DNA of 64,000 bases, taken from Ignavibacteria bacterium. GTDB lineage: Bacteria; Bacteroidota; Ignavibacteria; Tepidaquicellales; OLB5. Below, piece by piece: positions 1 to 7,400 of this stretch (positions are counted from its first letter, which is position 1; every line of letters starts with the position of its first letter). The notes under the pieces were generated by a model. The model ran no database searches. It was not told where the DNA came from and saw only the letters and a program-made list of their open reading frames with translations. The position numbers and the translations under genes were made by a program. The stretch covers positions 124,001-188,000 of the forward strand of contig JADZAP010000040.1 in assembly GCA_020852705.1 (NCBI GenBank), written 5' to 3'.

Positions 1-681
1 CATTGGCACGGCAGATATAATTATGATTTAAATACCCGAGATAGTCTGGTAACCGAGCTTAATGTGTTTGCAGATTTCGATCCGATAGTACCTGAATCAT
101 TCCGAAAAAGTCAATATCTCTGTTTGGGTAATATAAATCCGGAACTGCAGAAAAAAGTTTATTTGCAGATGGAAAATCCTTCACTCATAGTGGCTGATAC
201 AATGAACTTCTGGATAGAAGGGAAGTATGATGCTTTAGTTGATGTTTTAAAACATATTCATGTTTTTATATTGAATGATTCAGAAGCTAGAGAACTTTCC
301 AAAGAGGCAAATCTGTTTAAGGCAGCCAAAAAGATACAGTCAATGGGTCCTAAAATTGTGATTATAAAAAAAGGCGAGCATGGTGCTTTGCTGTTTTATG
401 AAAATGAAATATTTTCAGCACCTGCATACCCGCTGGAATCAATTTATGATCCAACCGGTGCAGGAGATAGCTTTGCAGGAGGATTTATTGGTTATATTGC
501 AAAAACAGATGATATTTCATTTGAAAATATGAAACGCGCTGTAATTTTTGGCAGCACCATAGCTTCTTTCTGTGTAGAAAAATTTTCTCTTGAAGGAACA
601 AGAGATCTTTCAACACTTAAAATTAAAGATAGATTCAATGAGTTTACAAGATTTTCATCATTTGAACCGGCTGCACTTTAA
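1..681 (+). CDS. PfkB-family carbohydrate/nucleoside kinase, 5' end missing
   Basis: The reading frame is open from base 1, so the N-terminus lies outside the window; a GTG at 64 is only an internal codon. The C-terminal half carries the PfkB signature DPTGAGDSFAGGF (encoded at about 450-483), which holds the catalytic Asp and the anion hole. Family members phosphorylate sugars or nucleosides with ATP in the cytoplasm. The substrate cannot be read from this fragment. The next gene on the same strand, mtnA, begins 116 bp downstream and acts on a 5-substituted ribose-1-phosphate, so a role in ribose or methylthioribose metabolism is possible but is inference only. Confidence 0.85.
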   Translation, partial: HWHGRYNYDLNTRDSLVTELNVFADFDPIVPESFRKSQYLCLGNINPELQKKVYLQMENPSLIVADTMNFWIEGKYDALVDVLKHIHVFILNDSEARELSKEANLFKAAKKIQSMGPKIVIIKKGEHGALLFYENEIFSAPAYPLESIYDPTGAGDSFAGGFIGYIAKTDDISFENMKRAVIFGSTIASFCVEKFSLEGTRDLSTLKIKDRFNEFTRFSSFEPAAL

Positions 682-797
682 ACATAGCTTTTTATATGCA
701 GGGTTAAAAATCATTTGATTAAATAATATATTTAATATCATTTAATTTAATTTTAAAATTATTGCAGCAATAAATTATAAAGTAAATTTATAAGTAA

Positions 798-1880
798 ATG
801 ATAGATAAGCTTGAATACACAAATAAACATGAGCTTATTTATTTAGATCAAACACTTTTGCCTTTAAAGCAGAAGTATCAAAAAACAAAAAGTTATAAAG
901 ATGTAGCTGAAGCTATCCAAAAACTCCGAATCAGAGGAGCCCCGTTAATTGGAATAGCTGCTGCTTACGGAGTTGTAATGGGAGTACATCATTATAAGAC
1001 TGAAAACCGTAAGAATTTTGAGATCCACTTTTATAAAGTAACCGAAACCCTTCGTAACTCACGCCCCACAGCTAAAAACCTGTTTTATGCTTTAGACCGT
1101 ATGACAAAGGTTTTTGAAGAAAATATTGAAAAAGAATTTTATGAAATTGAAGACCTGCTCTTAAGAGAAGCAGACGCGGTATTTGATGAAGATGCTGAAT
1201 TGTGCAAGCGAATTGGTGTTAATGGTTCTGAACTTCTTGGAGAAAAAATGACGGTACTTACACACTGTAATACAGGTGAACTTGCTACCGGGGGAATTGG
1301 TACTGCTCTTGGTATAATTTATACCGCTAAAAATCAGGGTAAGGAAATTTTTGTTTATGCAGATGAAACCCGCCCTATGCTGCAGGGCTCAAGACTAACA
1401 GCATTTGAGCTTTATGAAAACGGTATTGAATTTGATATTATTACTGACTCAATGGCGGCTATGCTGATGAAAGAAAAATTGATAGATTGTGTTATTGTTG
1501 GTGCCGATAGAATTGCAACTAATGGTGATGTTGTAAATAAAGTTGGAAGCTATTCACTTGCTGTTAATGCATCGTTTCATAAGATACCGTTTTATGCGGC
1601 AGCACCGGGAAGTACAATTGATTTTGATATCAGCACCGGTGAAGAAATTCCGATTGAAGAAAGGGATCCCGAAGAAATTACGCGTGTTAATGGAGAAAAA
1701 ATTACTAGCGATAAATATAATGTGATGAATCCTGCATTTGACCTTGTGCCAAATGAACTTATAACTGCAATAATAACGGAATATAAAATACATTATCCGC
1801 CTTATAATTTTGGAAGTTTAAAACACATGTTCCAAAGCTACATACAAACATTAAGAAATGAACAGGAAGATACAGAATAA
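798..1880 (+). CDS. mtnA: S-methyl-5-thioribose-1-phosphate isomerase
   Basis: This enzyme isomerises methylthioribose-1-phosphate to methylthioribulose-1-phosphate in methionine salvage. The 360-residue protein has the usual family length and the eIF2B-alpha-like fold signatures: RIRGAPLIGIAAAYG (residues 44-58), THCNTGELATGG with the catalytic Cys157, DETRPMLQGSRLTAFEL, and GADRIATNGD with the catalytic Asp237. These match MtnA better than the archaeal ribose-1,5-bisphosphate isomerases, which share the fold. The start is ATG, with no strong Shine-Dalgarno sequence. recO starts 3 bp after the stop, so the two are probably co-transcribed. No other methionine-salvage gene is in the window. 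Confidence 0.93.
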   Translation: MIDKLEYTNKHELIYLDQTLLPLKQKYQKTKSYKDVAEAIQKLRIRGAPLIGIAAAYGVVMGVHHYKTENRKNFEIHFYKVTETLRNSRPTAKNLFYALDRMTKVFEENIEKEFYEIEDLLLREADAVFDEDAELCKRIGVNGSELLGEKMTVLTHCNTGELATGGIGTALGIIYTAKNQGKEIFVYADETRPMLQGSRLTAFELYENGIEFDIITDSMAAMLMKEKLIDCVIVGADRIATNGDVVNKVGSYSLAVNASFHKIPFYAAAPGSTIDFDISTGEEIPIEERDPEEITRVNGEKITSDKYNVMNPAFDLVPNELITAIITEYKIHYPPYNFGSLKHMFQSYIQTLRNEQEDTE

Positions 1881-1883
1881 TTA

Positions 1884-2594
1884 ATGCCAATTATAAAAAC
1901 AGAAGCCGTAGTTTTAAAGTGTGATAATTACAGAGAAACAAGTAAGATAATTACTTTTTATACTAAATCACACGGCAAAGTTAAGGGAATTGCTAAAGGA
2001 GTACGAAATTCCAAAAGCAGATGGGGCGGTTCGCTGCAATCAATGGCATTAGTTAATCTGATGTTTTATTTTAAAGAAACAAGAACACTGCATCTGGTAT
2101 CTAATGCAGAGCATACTGAAGCACTAACAAATATATATAATGATTTTGATAAAATGCAGTACGGGTACCAAATGATAGAGCTTGTTAATAAAACTACAGC
2201 TGAATATCAGGAAAATACAAAAATTTACAATTTACTTTCTGAGGCACTGATTCTTCTAAATATATCTACAGAAAACTATGTAAATGTGTTATTTAGCTTT
2301 AAATTCAGACTTTTAAATCTGCTGGGATTTAAAGTTGACCTGTCAAATCATTTATCTAATATTGAAAATAATCAAAGAAATCAATATTTTTACGAAACAA
2401 AATTTACTAACAATGATGTTAAAACAATTGAAGCATTAAGTGAATGGAACTTTAATCTTGTGTTATCACTTAATATAACCAAAACCCAGGTTCTTTTGTT
2501 TGAGCGGTTCTTTGAAAATTACCTGCGTGATCATATTGAAAATGCAGGATTTTCTAATGTTAAAAAAGTTTATAGTTCACAGGAATTATTTTGA
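1884..2594 (+). CDS. recO: DNA repair protein RecO
   Basis: RecO works with RecR (and RecF) to load RecA on SSB-coated single-stranded DNA and to anneal strands. The N-terminal OB-fold is recognisable in residues 1-80, with the typical opening KTEAVVLKCDNYRETSKIITFYT and the basic KGVRNSKSRWGGSLQ segment. The C-terminal part is helical and lacks the zinc-binding cysteines of some homologues. Its length of 236 residues is normal. It starts 3 bp after mtnA, suggesting a transcriptional pair with no obvious functional link. A 104-bp gap separates it from the protease gene downstream. Confidence 0.88.
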   Translation: MPIIKTEAVVLKCDNYRETSKIITFYTKSHGKVKGIAKGVRNSKSRWGGSLQSMALVNLMFYFKETRTLHLVSNAEHTEALTNIYNDFDKMQYGYQMIELVNKTTAEYQENTKIYNLLSEALILLNISTENYVNVLFSFKFRLLNLLGFKVDLSNHLSNIENNQRNQYFYETKFTNNDVKTIEALSEWNFNLVLSLNITKTQVLLFERFFENYLRDHIENAGFSNVKKVYSSQELF

Positions 2595-2698
2595 TTCAGC
2601 TTTTAAAATCAAATTTTAAAGGAGATAATTTTATAGAAATCATTCTTACTATTTTAACAGAAAAATTCTGAAAAAAATAAAAAGGAGAAATATTTAAT

Positions 2699-4216
2699 AT
2701 GCCAAGAAAATCAATTATTGCAGCCGGATTTGTAGTGCTGCTTTCAATAATTTTTGGTGCTGTTCTTATCGCAAATTTCAGCGGAGTAAAAGTTGTACAC
2801 TCTGATTCACAAATTGAGTTTAACACAACTCCGCCGATTACTGTTAACCCAAATGTAAAAAGTTTAAACGATGCATTTGTTGAGATAAGCAAAACAGTAA
2901 CACCTACAGTAGTTTACATAGAAGTAAAATCAAAACCAGGAAAGAACGAAAACAATGAAGCACCGGATCCCAACGATCCTTTTAAGTTCTTCTTTGGTCC
3001 TGATGGTCAAATGCCTGACCCCGGTCCTCAAATGGGAAGCGGTTCAGGTGTCATAATCTCAAAAGATGGTTACATAGTAACCAATAACCATGTAGTAAAA
3101 GGTGCAGGAGAGCATGGTATTAAAGTAGTACTCACTGATAAGCGCGAGTTTGAAGGAAAAGTAGTAGGACTTGATGAAAACACCGATCTTGCTGTTATTA
3201 AAATAGAAGCTGATAATCTGCCTGTAATGTCTCTTGGAAACAGTGATAATATTCAAGTAGGTGAGTGGGTTCTTGCAATAGGTAATCCTTTGGGGCTTAA
3301 TTATACCGTTACAGCCGGTATTGTTAGTGCTTTGGGAAGGAATATTGGTATTAATGGAGGCGGTTATGCTATTGAAAATTTCATTCAAACAGATGCTGCT
3401 ATAAATCCAGGTAACTCCGGAGGAGCATTGGTTGATGTTAACGGTCAGTTAATTGGTATTAACAGTGCAATTAAAACAAATACAGGATATTATCAGGGAT
3501 ATGGTTTTGCTATTCCTGTTAACATTGTTAAATCCGTTACAGAAGAGCTTATAAAATCAGGTAAAGTTGTACGCGGATATATTGGCGTACAAATCCAGAC
3601 TGTTGATGAAACAATGGCAAAGGGTCTGGGGCTTGATAAAGCCAAAGGTGTACTTGTTCAAAGTGTTCAAAAAGGCGGCGGCGGCGATGAAGCAGGCCTT
3701 CAGGCGGGTGATGTGATTCTTTCAGTTGATGGAAAGGAAGTTAATGCAGCAAATGAACTGCAGGTAATAATTAACAGTAAACGCCCCGGTGATGTTGCAA
3801 AACTTACAGTTTTCCGCGATGGAAAAACTATTGAAAAAGATGTTACTTTAAAACCCAAAGCTGAAGAAGATAAACAGACATCTATGAATAATAAGCAGGA
3901 TGAAGGCAGTAATAAGGGAGTTTCTTCAACTTCAGTAAATTCACTTGGAATAAGCGTGCAGAATACACCTTCAGTTTTAAAGGAAAAACTTAATATTTCA
4001 GGCGGGGTTGTAATAACTTCTGTAGAGAAGATGTCTGAATCATTTTTACGCGGTTTACAGGAAGGCTTTGTTATTATTGAAGCTAATAAAAAGAAAGTTA
4101 ATGATGTTAGTGATTTGACAGATGCATTAAGTGACAAAAAAACAGGCGATTCTGTACTTTTAAAAGTAATAGATAAAAGCGGGCAAGAGCGTATAATTGC
4201 ATTAAAATTACAATAA
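2699..4216 (+). CDS. degQ: HtrA/DegQ-type periplasmic serine protease with two PDZ domains
   Basis: This is an envelope quality-control protease and chaperone of the trypsin-like S1C family. It has an N-terminal hydrophobic segment (residues about 5-27) that serves as a signal or anchor. The protease domain has the triad His131 (NNHVV), Asp163 (NTDLAVIK) and Ser240 (NPGNSGGALVD), all present. Two PDZ domains follow, at about 290-385 and 415-500, separated by a charged, Ser-rich linker. The 505-residue length is typical. A strong AAAAGGAG lies 9 bases before the ATG. A hairpin with a T-rich flank follows the stop. Confidence 0.93.
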   Translation: MPRKSIIAAGFVVLLSIIFGAVLIANFSGVKVVHSDSQIEFNTTPPITVNPNVKSLNDAFVEISKTVTPTVVYIEVKSKPGKNENNEAPDPNDPFKFFFGPDGQMPDPGPQMGSGSGVIISKDGYIVTNNHVVKGAGEHGIKVVLTDKREFEGKVVGLDENTDLAVIKIEADNLPVMSLGNSDNIQVGEWVLAIGNPLGLNYTVTAGIVSALGRNIGINGGGYAIENFIQTDAAINPGNSGGALVDVNGQLIGINSAIKTNTGYYQGYGFAIPVNIVKSVTEELIKSGKVVRGYIGVQIQTVDETMAKGLGLDKAKGVLVQSVQKGGGGDEAGLQAGDVILSVDGKEVNAANELQVIINSKRPGDVAKLTVFRDGKTIEKDVTLKPKAEEDKQTSMNNKQDEGSNKGVSSTSVNSLGISVQNTPSVLKEKLNISGGVVITSVEKMSESFLRGLQEGFVIIEANKKKVNDVSDLTDALSDKKTGDSVLLKVIDKSGQERIIALKLQ

Positions 4217-4228
4217 ATCAATATTTTT

Positions 4229-4268
4229 TTGGTGAAGGCAGTGCTAAAACACTGTTTTCACCAAATTT
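4229..4268 (+). terminator. Hairpin terminator after the HtrA gene
   Basis: The arms TTGGTGAA and TTCACCAA enclose a second stem, CAGTG/CACTG, with a small internal mismatch. The 3' side runs into AATTTTAAA. T-runs on the 5' side would let it also act on the opposite strand. Confidence 0.55.
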
Positions 4269-4299
4269 TAAATATCACGGGTTTACAGTATGTATTCTA

Positions 4300-4330
4300 T
4301 TGACATTAAAAACAATTTTCGCTAATTTTG
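4300..4330 (+). promoter_or_regulatory. Bacteroidetes-type promoter, TTGACA-N17-TAATTTTG
   Basis: TTGACA at 4300-4305 and TAATTTTG at 4323-4330 are separated by exactly 17 bp, matching the -33/-7 consensus (TTG, TAnnTTTG) known for Bacteroidetes. The transcript would start near 4337, about 25 bp before the ATG of the small T9SS-tail protein. Confidence 0.7.
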
Positions 4331-4361
4331 CACATAGTATTTAGAGGTATAATCAATAAAT

Positions 4362-4727
4362 ATGAAAGTTTTTATAATATTAATTAGTCTATTCTTTGTC
4401 TTCGGTACTTTAAAAGTGAGCGCCGATAATAAAGAACAGCTTATGGATTTTAAGGGTAATCCTGATAAGTTTGAACTCAATCAAAATTATCCCAATCCAT
4501 TTAACCCATCTACACAACTTTCGTATAATCTAAAAACTGACGGGAATGTTAAACTTACAGTATTTAATCTGGTTGGACAATCTGTAAGGGTTTTAGTCGA
4601 AGGCTTTCAAACTGCCGGTTACTACGAAGTAACCTTTGATGCCGAAGATCTTCCCGCAGGAATTTACCTCTATAAACTGCAGGTCGGGGATTATTCTTCC
4701 GTAAAAAGAATGACCCTGGTTAAGTAG
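4362..4727 (+). CDS. Small secreted protein consisting almost only of a T9SS type A sorting domain
   Basis: The 121-residue product has a signal peptide (residues 1-21, ending near VSADN), a spacer of roughly 15 residues, and then a complete C-terminal sorting domain. That domain begins FELNQNYPNPFNPSTQLSYNL, continues with VKLTVFNLVGQSVRVLVEG and GYYEVTFDAEDLPAGIYLYKLQVGD, and ends in KRMTLVK. The Por/type IX system exports such proteins across the outer membrane and usually removes the tail. Here almost no passenger would remain. It has its own strong promoter, so it is not simply the broken end of a larger gene. It could be a decoy, a small surface peptide or a degraded relic that is still expressed. 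Confidence 0.85.
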   Translation: MKVFIILISLFFVFGTLKVSADNKEQLMDFKGNPDKFELNQNYPNPFNPSTQLSYNLKTDGNVKLTVFNLVGQSVRVLVEGFQTAGYYEVTFDAEDLPAGIYLYKLQVGDYSSVKRMTLVK

Positions 4728-4795
4728 TTTATCCGTAACTTACGGAGTACTTACCATTTATTAATTTTTTATAATTTACCATTGGGGGTAATTTA

Positions 4796-5716
4796 ATGAT
4801 TAAATTCATTACTAGATTATTATTTACAGTTTTTGCAATCCTTTTTTCAGCTTCATCAGTACTCTCACAAAACACTAATCTGTATGTTATAGATAGCTTC
4901 GGAGATCATACAATGCCCGGCTGGTATTCAGGCGGGGATCTTTCTATGAAATATTCTCACAAAGAAGATAACCTTGAAAACGGATATGGAATTATTTCAT
5001 CATCAAATAAGCAGATTACTCCGGGCACATTTGCCGGTTTAGTAAGAAAAATTGAAAAATTTCAGGTTGCCGAAGATAATATACTTTCTGTTATGCTTCA
5101 GGGTATCAGTAACGATATGACAATAACTGTTCAGGTTCTATTTGATAAAAATGATGACGGTAAATATGATGAGAACACAGATGCAAGACTTGAATCCAAG
5201 CCATTAAGTATGAACTTTTCTGGCTGGAAAGAAGTACATTTTAACATCAATCAGAGTGAGTTTAAAATAATATCAAAAAATAAAGATGATGATTTTTCAT
5301 TGCTAGAGCAGGAAGCTTTAGGAATTCAGTTCTCTTTCCAGACAGGTAAAGATTTTACAACCAGCGCTGTTGAAACAGGCGTAGCAATGATTTCAGAAAG
5401 ATACAACAAGGAAGTAAAACAGGAAACAGCACAAACAGAGTTAAATAACGGTGAATCATATTTTAATGCTAAAAACTATCCAAACCCGTTTAACCCTGAA
5501 ACAAAAATTTCATATACATTAAAAAGTTCAACAAATGTAAAGATTACTGTTTATGACCGCTTAGGCCGCGAAGTTGTTGTACTTGTTGATGAAAGCCAGA
5601 CTGAAGGTGAACATCAGGTTACATTTAATGCATCAAACCTACCTTCAGGTGTTTATTTCTACAGAATAAAAACTCCTGAAATGGTTGAAGTTCAAAAGAT
5701 GGTATTTACAAAGTAA
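4796..5716 (+). CDS. Secreted protein with T9SS type A sorting domain
   Basis: The 306-residue product has a signal peptide (cleavage near residue 24, VLSQ) and a beta-rich passenger of unknown function (about 25-215) with acidic DKNDDGKYDENTD-like segments that could bind calcium. The C-terminal sorting domain starts at KNYPNPFNPETKISYTL, includes DRLGREVVVLVDES and SGVYFYRIKT, and ends VQKMVFTK. The ATG is preceded by GGGGG. It lies 68 bp after the small sorting-domain gene and may be co-transcribed. I do not recognise the passenger domain. Confidence 0.85.
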   Translation: MIKFITRLLFTVFAILFSASSVLSQNTNLYVIDSFGDHTMPGWYSGGDLSMKYSHKEDNLENGYGIISSSNKQITPGTFAGLVRKIEKFQVAEDNILSVMLQGISNDMTITVQVLFDKNDDGKYDENTDARLESKPLSMNFSGWKEVHFNINQSEFKIISKNKDDDFSLLEQEALGIQFSFQTGKDFTTSAVETGVAMISERYNKEVKQETAQTELNNGESYFNAKNYPNPFNPETKISYTLKSSTNVKITVYDRLGREVVVLVDESQTEGEHQVTFNASNLPSGVYFYRIKTPEMVEVQKMVFTK

Positions 5717-5743
5717 TTTAAAGCAAGATTTACAGAGAATTTG

Positions 5744-5776
5744 AAAGCCGTTCTAAAATGAACGGCTTTTTTTTAT
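5744..5776 (+). terminator. Intrinsic terminator
   Basis: A 9-bp perfect stem, AAAGCCGTT/AACGGCTTT, with an 8-nt loop is followed by an uninterrupted T-run. It lies 28 bp after the stop of the T9SS protein gene. Confidence 0.85.
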
Positions 5777-5789
5777 TATAGGTTGTTTT

Positions 5790-6040
5790 TTATTATGTAA
5801 AAGTGTTACCCTAAGGCGTCTCTGGTCTTTTAATTTGAAAATCTCGACATAAAAAACATATCGTTCCTACGGTTTTCAGATAGTTATATAAATGCAATTC
5901 ATTAGTGCAATTCGTGAAATTTGTGGCTAATGCTTCTTTTCGCTTTCGCAGCTTTAAGTGAAAAATATATTTTGCTATATATTCAGATAAATTTCTCTCA
6001 TTGAATAATTTCACACTTCCCTTTATCTTTGAAAATAAAA
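5790..6040. repeat. Intergenic sequence holding a copy of a dispersed palindrome-type repeat
   Basis: This stretch has no convincing gene. A 67-codon frame on the minus strand (5811-6014) is best explained as chance reading of repeat DNA. It contains GTGAAATTTGTGG (5914-5926), which is shared with both arms of the inverted repeat at 44521-44607. The rest shows no match elsewhere in the window. Confidence 0.5.
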
Positions 6041-6072
6041 TAAAACCTCTTAAAAATTAATCATATATAACA

Positions 6073-6885
6073 ATGAAACTCCCCATCTTCACAGTTGATG
6101 CTTTCACAAACGAACCGTTTAAAGGAAACCCTGCAGCTATCTGTATTTTGAATGAAGATATTCCAACAAGCTTAATGCAAAATATTGCATTTGAGCTAAA
6201 TCTAGCTGAAACAGCTTTTGTTTTAAAAGAAAAAGATTCAGAATCATTTTCATTGCGGTGGATGACACCGGTCAGTGAAGTTGATCTTTGCGGTCATGCA
6301 ACACTTGCTTCTTCCCATATTATGTGGCAGGAAGGTATTTGTAAAATAGATGAAACAATTCATTTTAATACGCGAAGCGGTTTACTAAAGTCAAAAAATA
6401 ACAACGGAAAAATCACATTAGATTTTCCTGCAATTGCTCAGAAACAAATAAAATATTCCCCTGAATTAATAGAAGCCATAGGCGGAGTGAAGCCAAAGTA
6501 TGTTGGTATGACAAAATGGAACTACATAATAGAACTTGACAGAGAAGCAGATGTATTAAATTTAAAGCCAAATTATGATTTAATGCTTAAACTTCCCGGA
6601 TGGGGAACCATAATTACATCAAAAGCTGAGGGTGAATACTCAAAGCAAGGGTATGATTTTATTTCAAGGTTTTTTGCGCCTGAAAAGGGAATACAGGAAG
6701 ATCCCGTAACAGGTTCAGCACATTGTGCATTAGCGCCATACTGGCAGCAAAAACTGGAAAAAAATACATTCAAAGCATATCAGGCATCTGAGAGAGGGGG
6801 TACTTTGGAATTAGAAATTAAAGGAGATAGGGTTTACCTGACAGGTGAAGCTTTGACAATAATAAAAGGTGAAATTGAGGTTTAA
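6073..6885 (+). CDS. PhzF-family isomerase/epimerase
   Basis: This is a PhzF-type protein, related to phenazine-biosynthesis isomerase and diaminopimelate-epimerase-like folds; most members have unknown small-molecule substrates. Visible signatures are the start LPIFTVDAFTNEPFKGNPAAI, the catalytic Glu47 in NLAETAF, the CGHATLASSH motif (residues 73-82) and DPVTGSAHCALAPYW near residue 215. The 270-residue length fits the family. It stands alone on the plus strand, with no other phenazine gene, so phenazine production is not implied. No promoter matching the local consensus was found upstream. Confidence 0.9.
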   Translation: MKLPIFTVDAFTNEPFKGNPAAICILNEDIPTSLMQNIAFELNLAETAFVLKEKDSESFSLRWMTPVSEVDLCGHATLASSHIMWQEGICKIDETIHFNTRSGLLKSKNNNGKITLDFPAIAQKQIKYSPELIEAIGGVKPKYVGMTKWNYIIELDREADVLNLKPNYDLMLKLPGWGTIITSKAEGEYSKQGYDFISRFFAPEKGIQEDPVTGSAHCALAPYWQQKLEKNTFKAYQASERGGTLELEIKGDRVYLTGEALTIIKGEIEV

Positions 6886-6991
6886 GAAACTATATTTTTT
6901 AAATCAATAACCCAGAATGGCAAAATATTTAAATAAATATTTAGTTTAAATTAATTTTTTGATAATTTTTAAAAAATATTTTTTATTTTTC

Positions 6992-7022
6992 TTGACACTA
7001 AAAAAAAATATATGTAAGTTTG
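6992..7022 (+). promoter_or_regulatory. Strong Bacteroidetes-type promoter, TTGACA-N17-TAAGTTTG
   Basis: TTGACA at 6992-6997 and TAAGTTTG at 7015-7022 have the 17-bp spacing seen at the other strong promoters in this window. Transcription would start near 7030. There is no large reading frame before 7391, so it drives the RNA/leader region described next. The 105 bases before it (6886-6991) are AT-rich and show nothing else. Confidence 0.75.
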
Positions 7023-7110
7023 TAATTATACAATAAATAGATTTTTCAATAACAATAATTTATAACTAACCAGAGATTAAAAAGGAACTCAGAAATTAAA
7101 CAAAACAAAG

Positions 7111-7221
7111 ATGAGAAACGGCATTAAAATATATATGATTCATACAACAGCACCATCAACAGTGCTTTTTGTGGACATGTTGTGCCCGCTGGTTAGCGAT
7201 AAACGGAGGTCTTTAGGATAA
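7111..7221 (+). CDS. Possible 36-residue leader peptide
   Basis: This short frame runs from ATG to TAA and lies between a strong promoter and an intrinsic terminator, upstream of a drug-exporter-like gene pair. The second half is rich in GC-containing codons and ends with Arg codons CGG AGG (Lys-Arg-Arg-Ser-Leu-Gly). Those codons embed a GGAGGT that could pair with 16S rRNA and slow ribosomes near the stop. Whether it is translated is not shown by the sequence. The alternative is that the conserved-looking bases are RNA structure rather than codons. Confidence 0.3.
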   Translation: MRNGIKIYMIHTTAPSTVLFVDMLCPLVSDKRRSLG

Positions 7222-7249
7222 AACCTCATAAAATACAAAAGTTTATGCA

Positions 7250-7290
7250 AACCGCGGGTCAAAAAATAAGACTTGCGGTTTTTTTTTACC
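7250..7290 (+). terminator. Intrinsic terminator/attenuator before the ABC exporter
   Basis: The stem AACCGCGGGTC/GACTTGCGGTT (one mismatch) with an A-rich loop is followed by about nine T. It lies 100 bp before the exporter start codon, a position where it could attenuate transporter expression. Confidence 0.8.
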
Positions 7291-7400
7291 CCGCCATTCC
7301 GGCTGATGCCGGACACCTTTCCCCAAAATGAGAGGGTAATGGCTGGATTAATACTAAATGAAAATTCTTAGCTTCTCCACTTAGGGGAGAATGAAAGAGG
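7291..7400. repeat. Intergenic palindromes overlapping the exporter start
   Basis: TCCGGC/GCCGGA forms a small hairpin near 7300-7316. TTCTCC/GGGGAGAA followed by GAAAGAGGTTAT (7371-7402) resembles the hairpin plus GAAAGAGGGGTTAT seen in the tandem repeat at 35032-35070. The transporter ribosome-binding site and start codon seem to be built from this repeat-like DNA. Confidence 0.4.

Larger units (their letters stand above)
7030..7292 (+). ncRNA. Unidentified structured RNA or leader-peptide region ahead of the ABC exporter
   Basis: This is a transcript-sized unit with its own promoter and a terminal hairpin. It contains a series of short hairpins: AGCAC/GTGCT (about 7149-7166), CGCT/AGCG (about 7187-7198), GAGGT/ACCTC (about 7206-7228) and the terminator. 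It is markedly less AT-rich than its flanks between 7147 and 7220. A 36-codon frame (7111-7221) lies inside, from MRNGIKIYM to DKRRSLG; a purine-rich AAAAGGA sits 20-odd bases upstream. I could not match it to tmRNA, RNase P, SRP, 6S or a common riboswitch by eye. It could be a trans-acting small RNA or a transcription attenuator for the transporter. Confidence 0.45.

Noticed and set aside
1-2594. Calling the MtnA homologue a ribose-1,5-bisphosphate isomerase
   Set aside because: Length and motifs (THCNTGELATGG, DETRPMLQG) fit MtnA; the PfkB neighbour alone is not enough.
2630-2675. A mini-frame starting at ATA after AAAGGAG, before the HtrA gene
   Set aside because: It needs a non-standard start and encodes only about 12 residues; AAAGGAG could be chance in A-rich DNA. 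No evidence for a leader.
5811-6014. A 67-codon minus-strand frame (MKLFNERNLSEY...)
   Set aside because: It lacks a good ribosome-binding site and coincides with a dispersed intergenic repeat; the encoded sequence looks like read-through of repeat DNA, not a protein.
6073-6885. Phenazine biosynthesis on the basis of the PhzF-like gene
   Set aside because: No phzA-G partners are present; PhzF-like proteins are widespread with unrelated or unknown roles.
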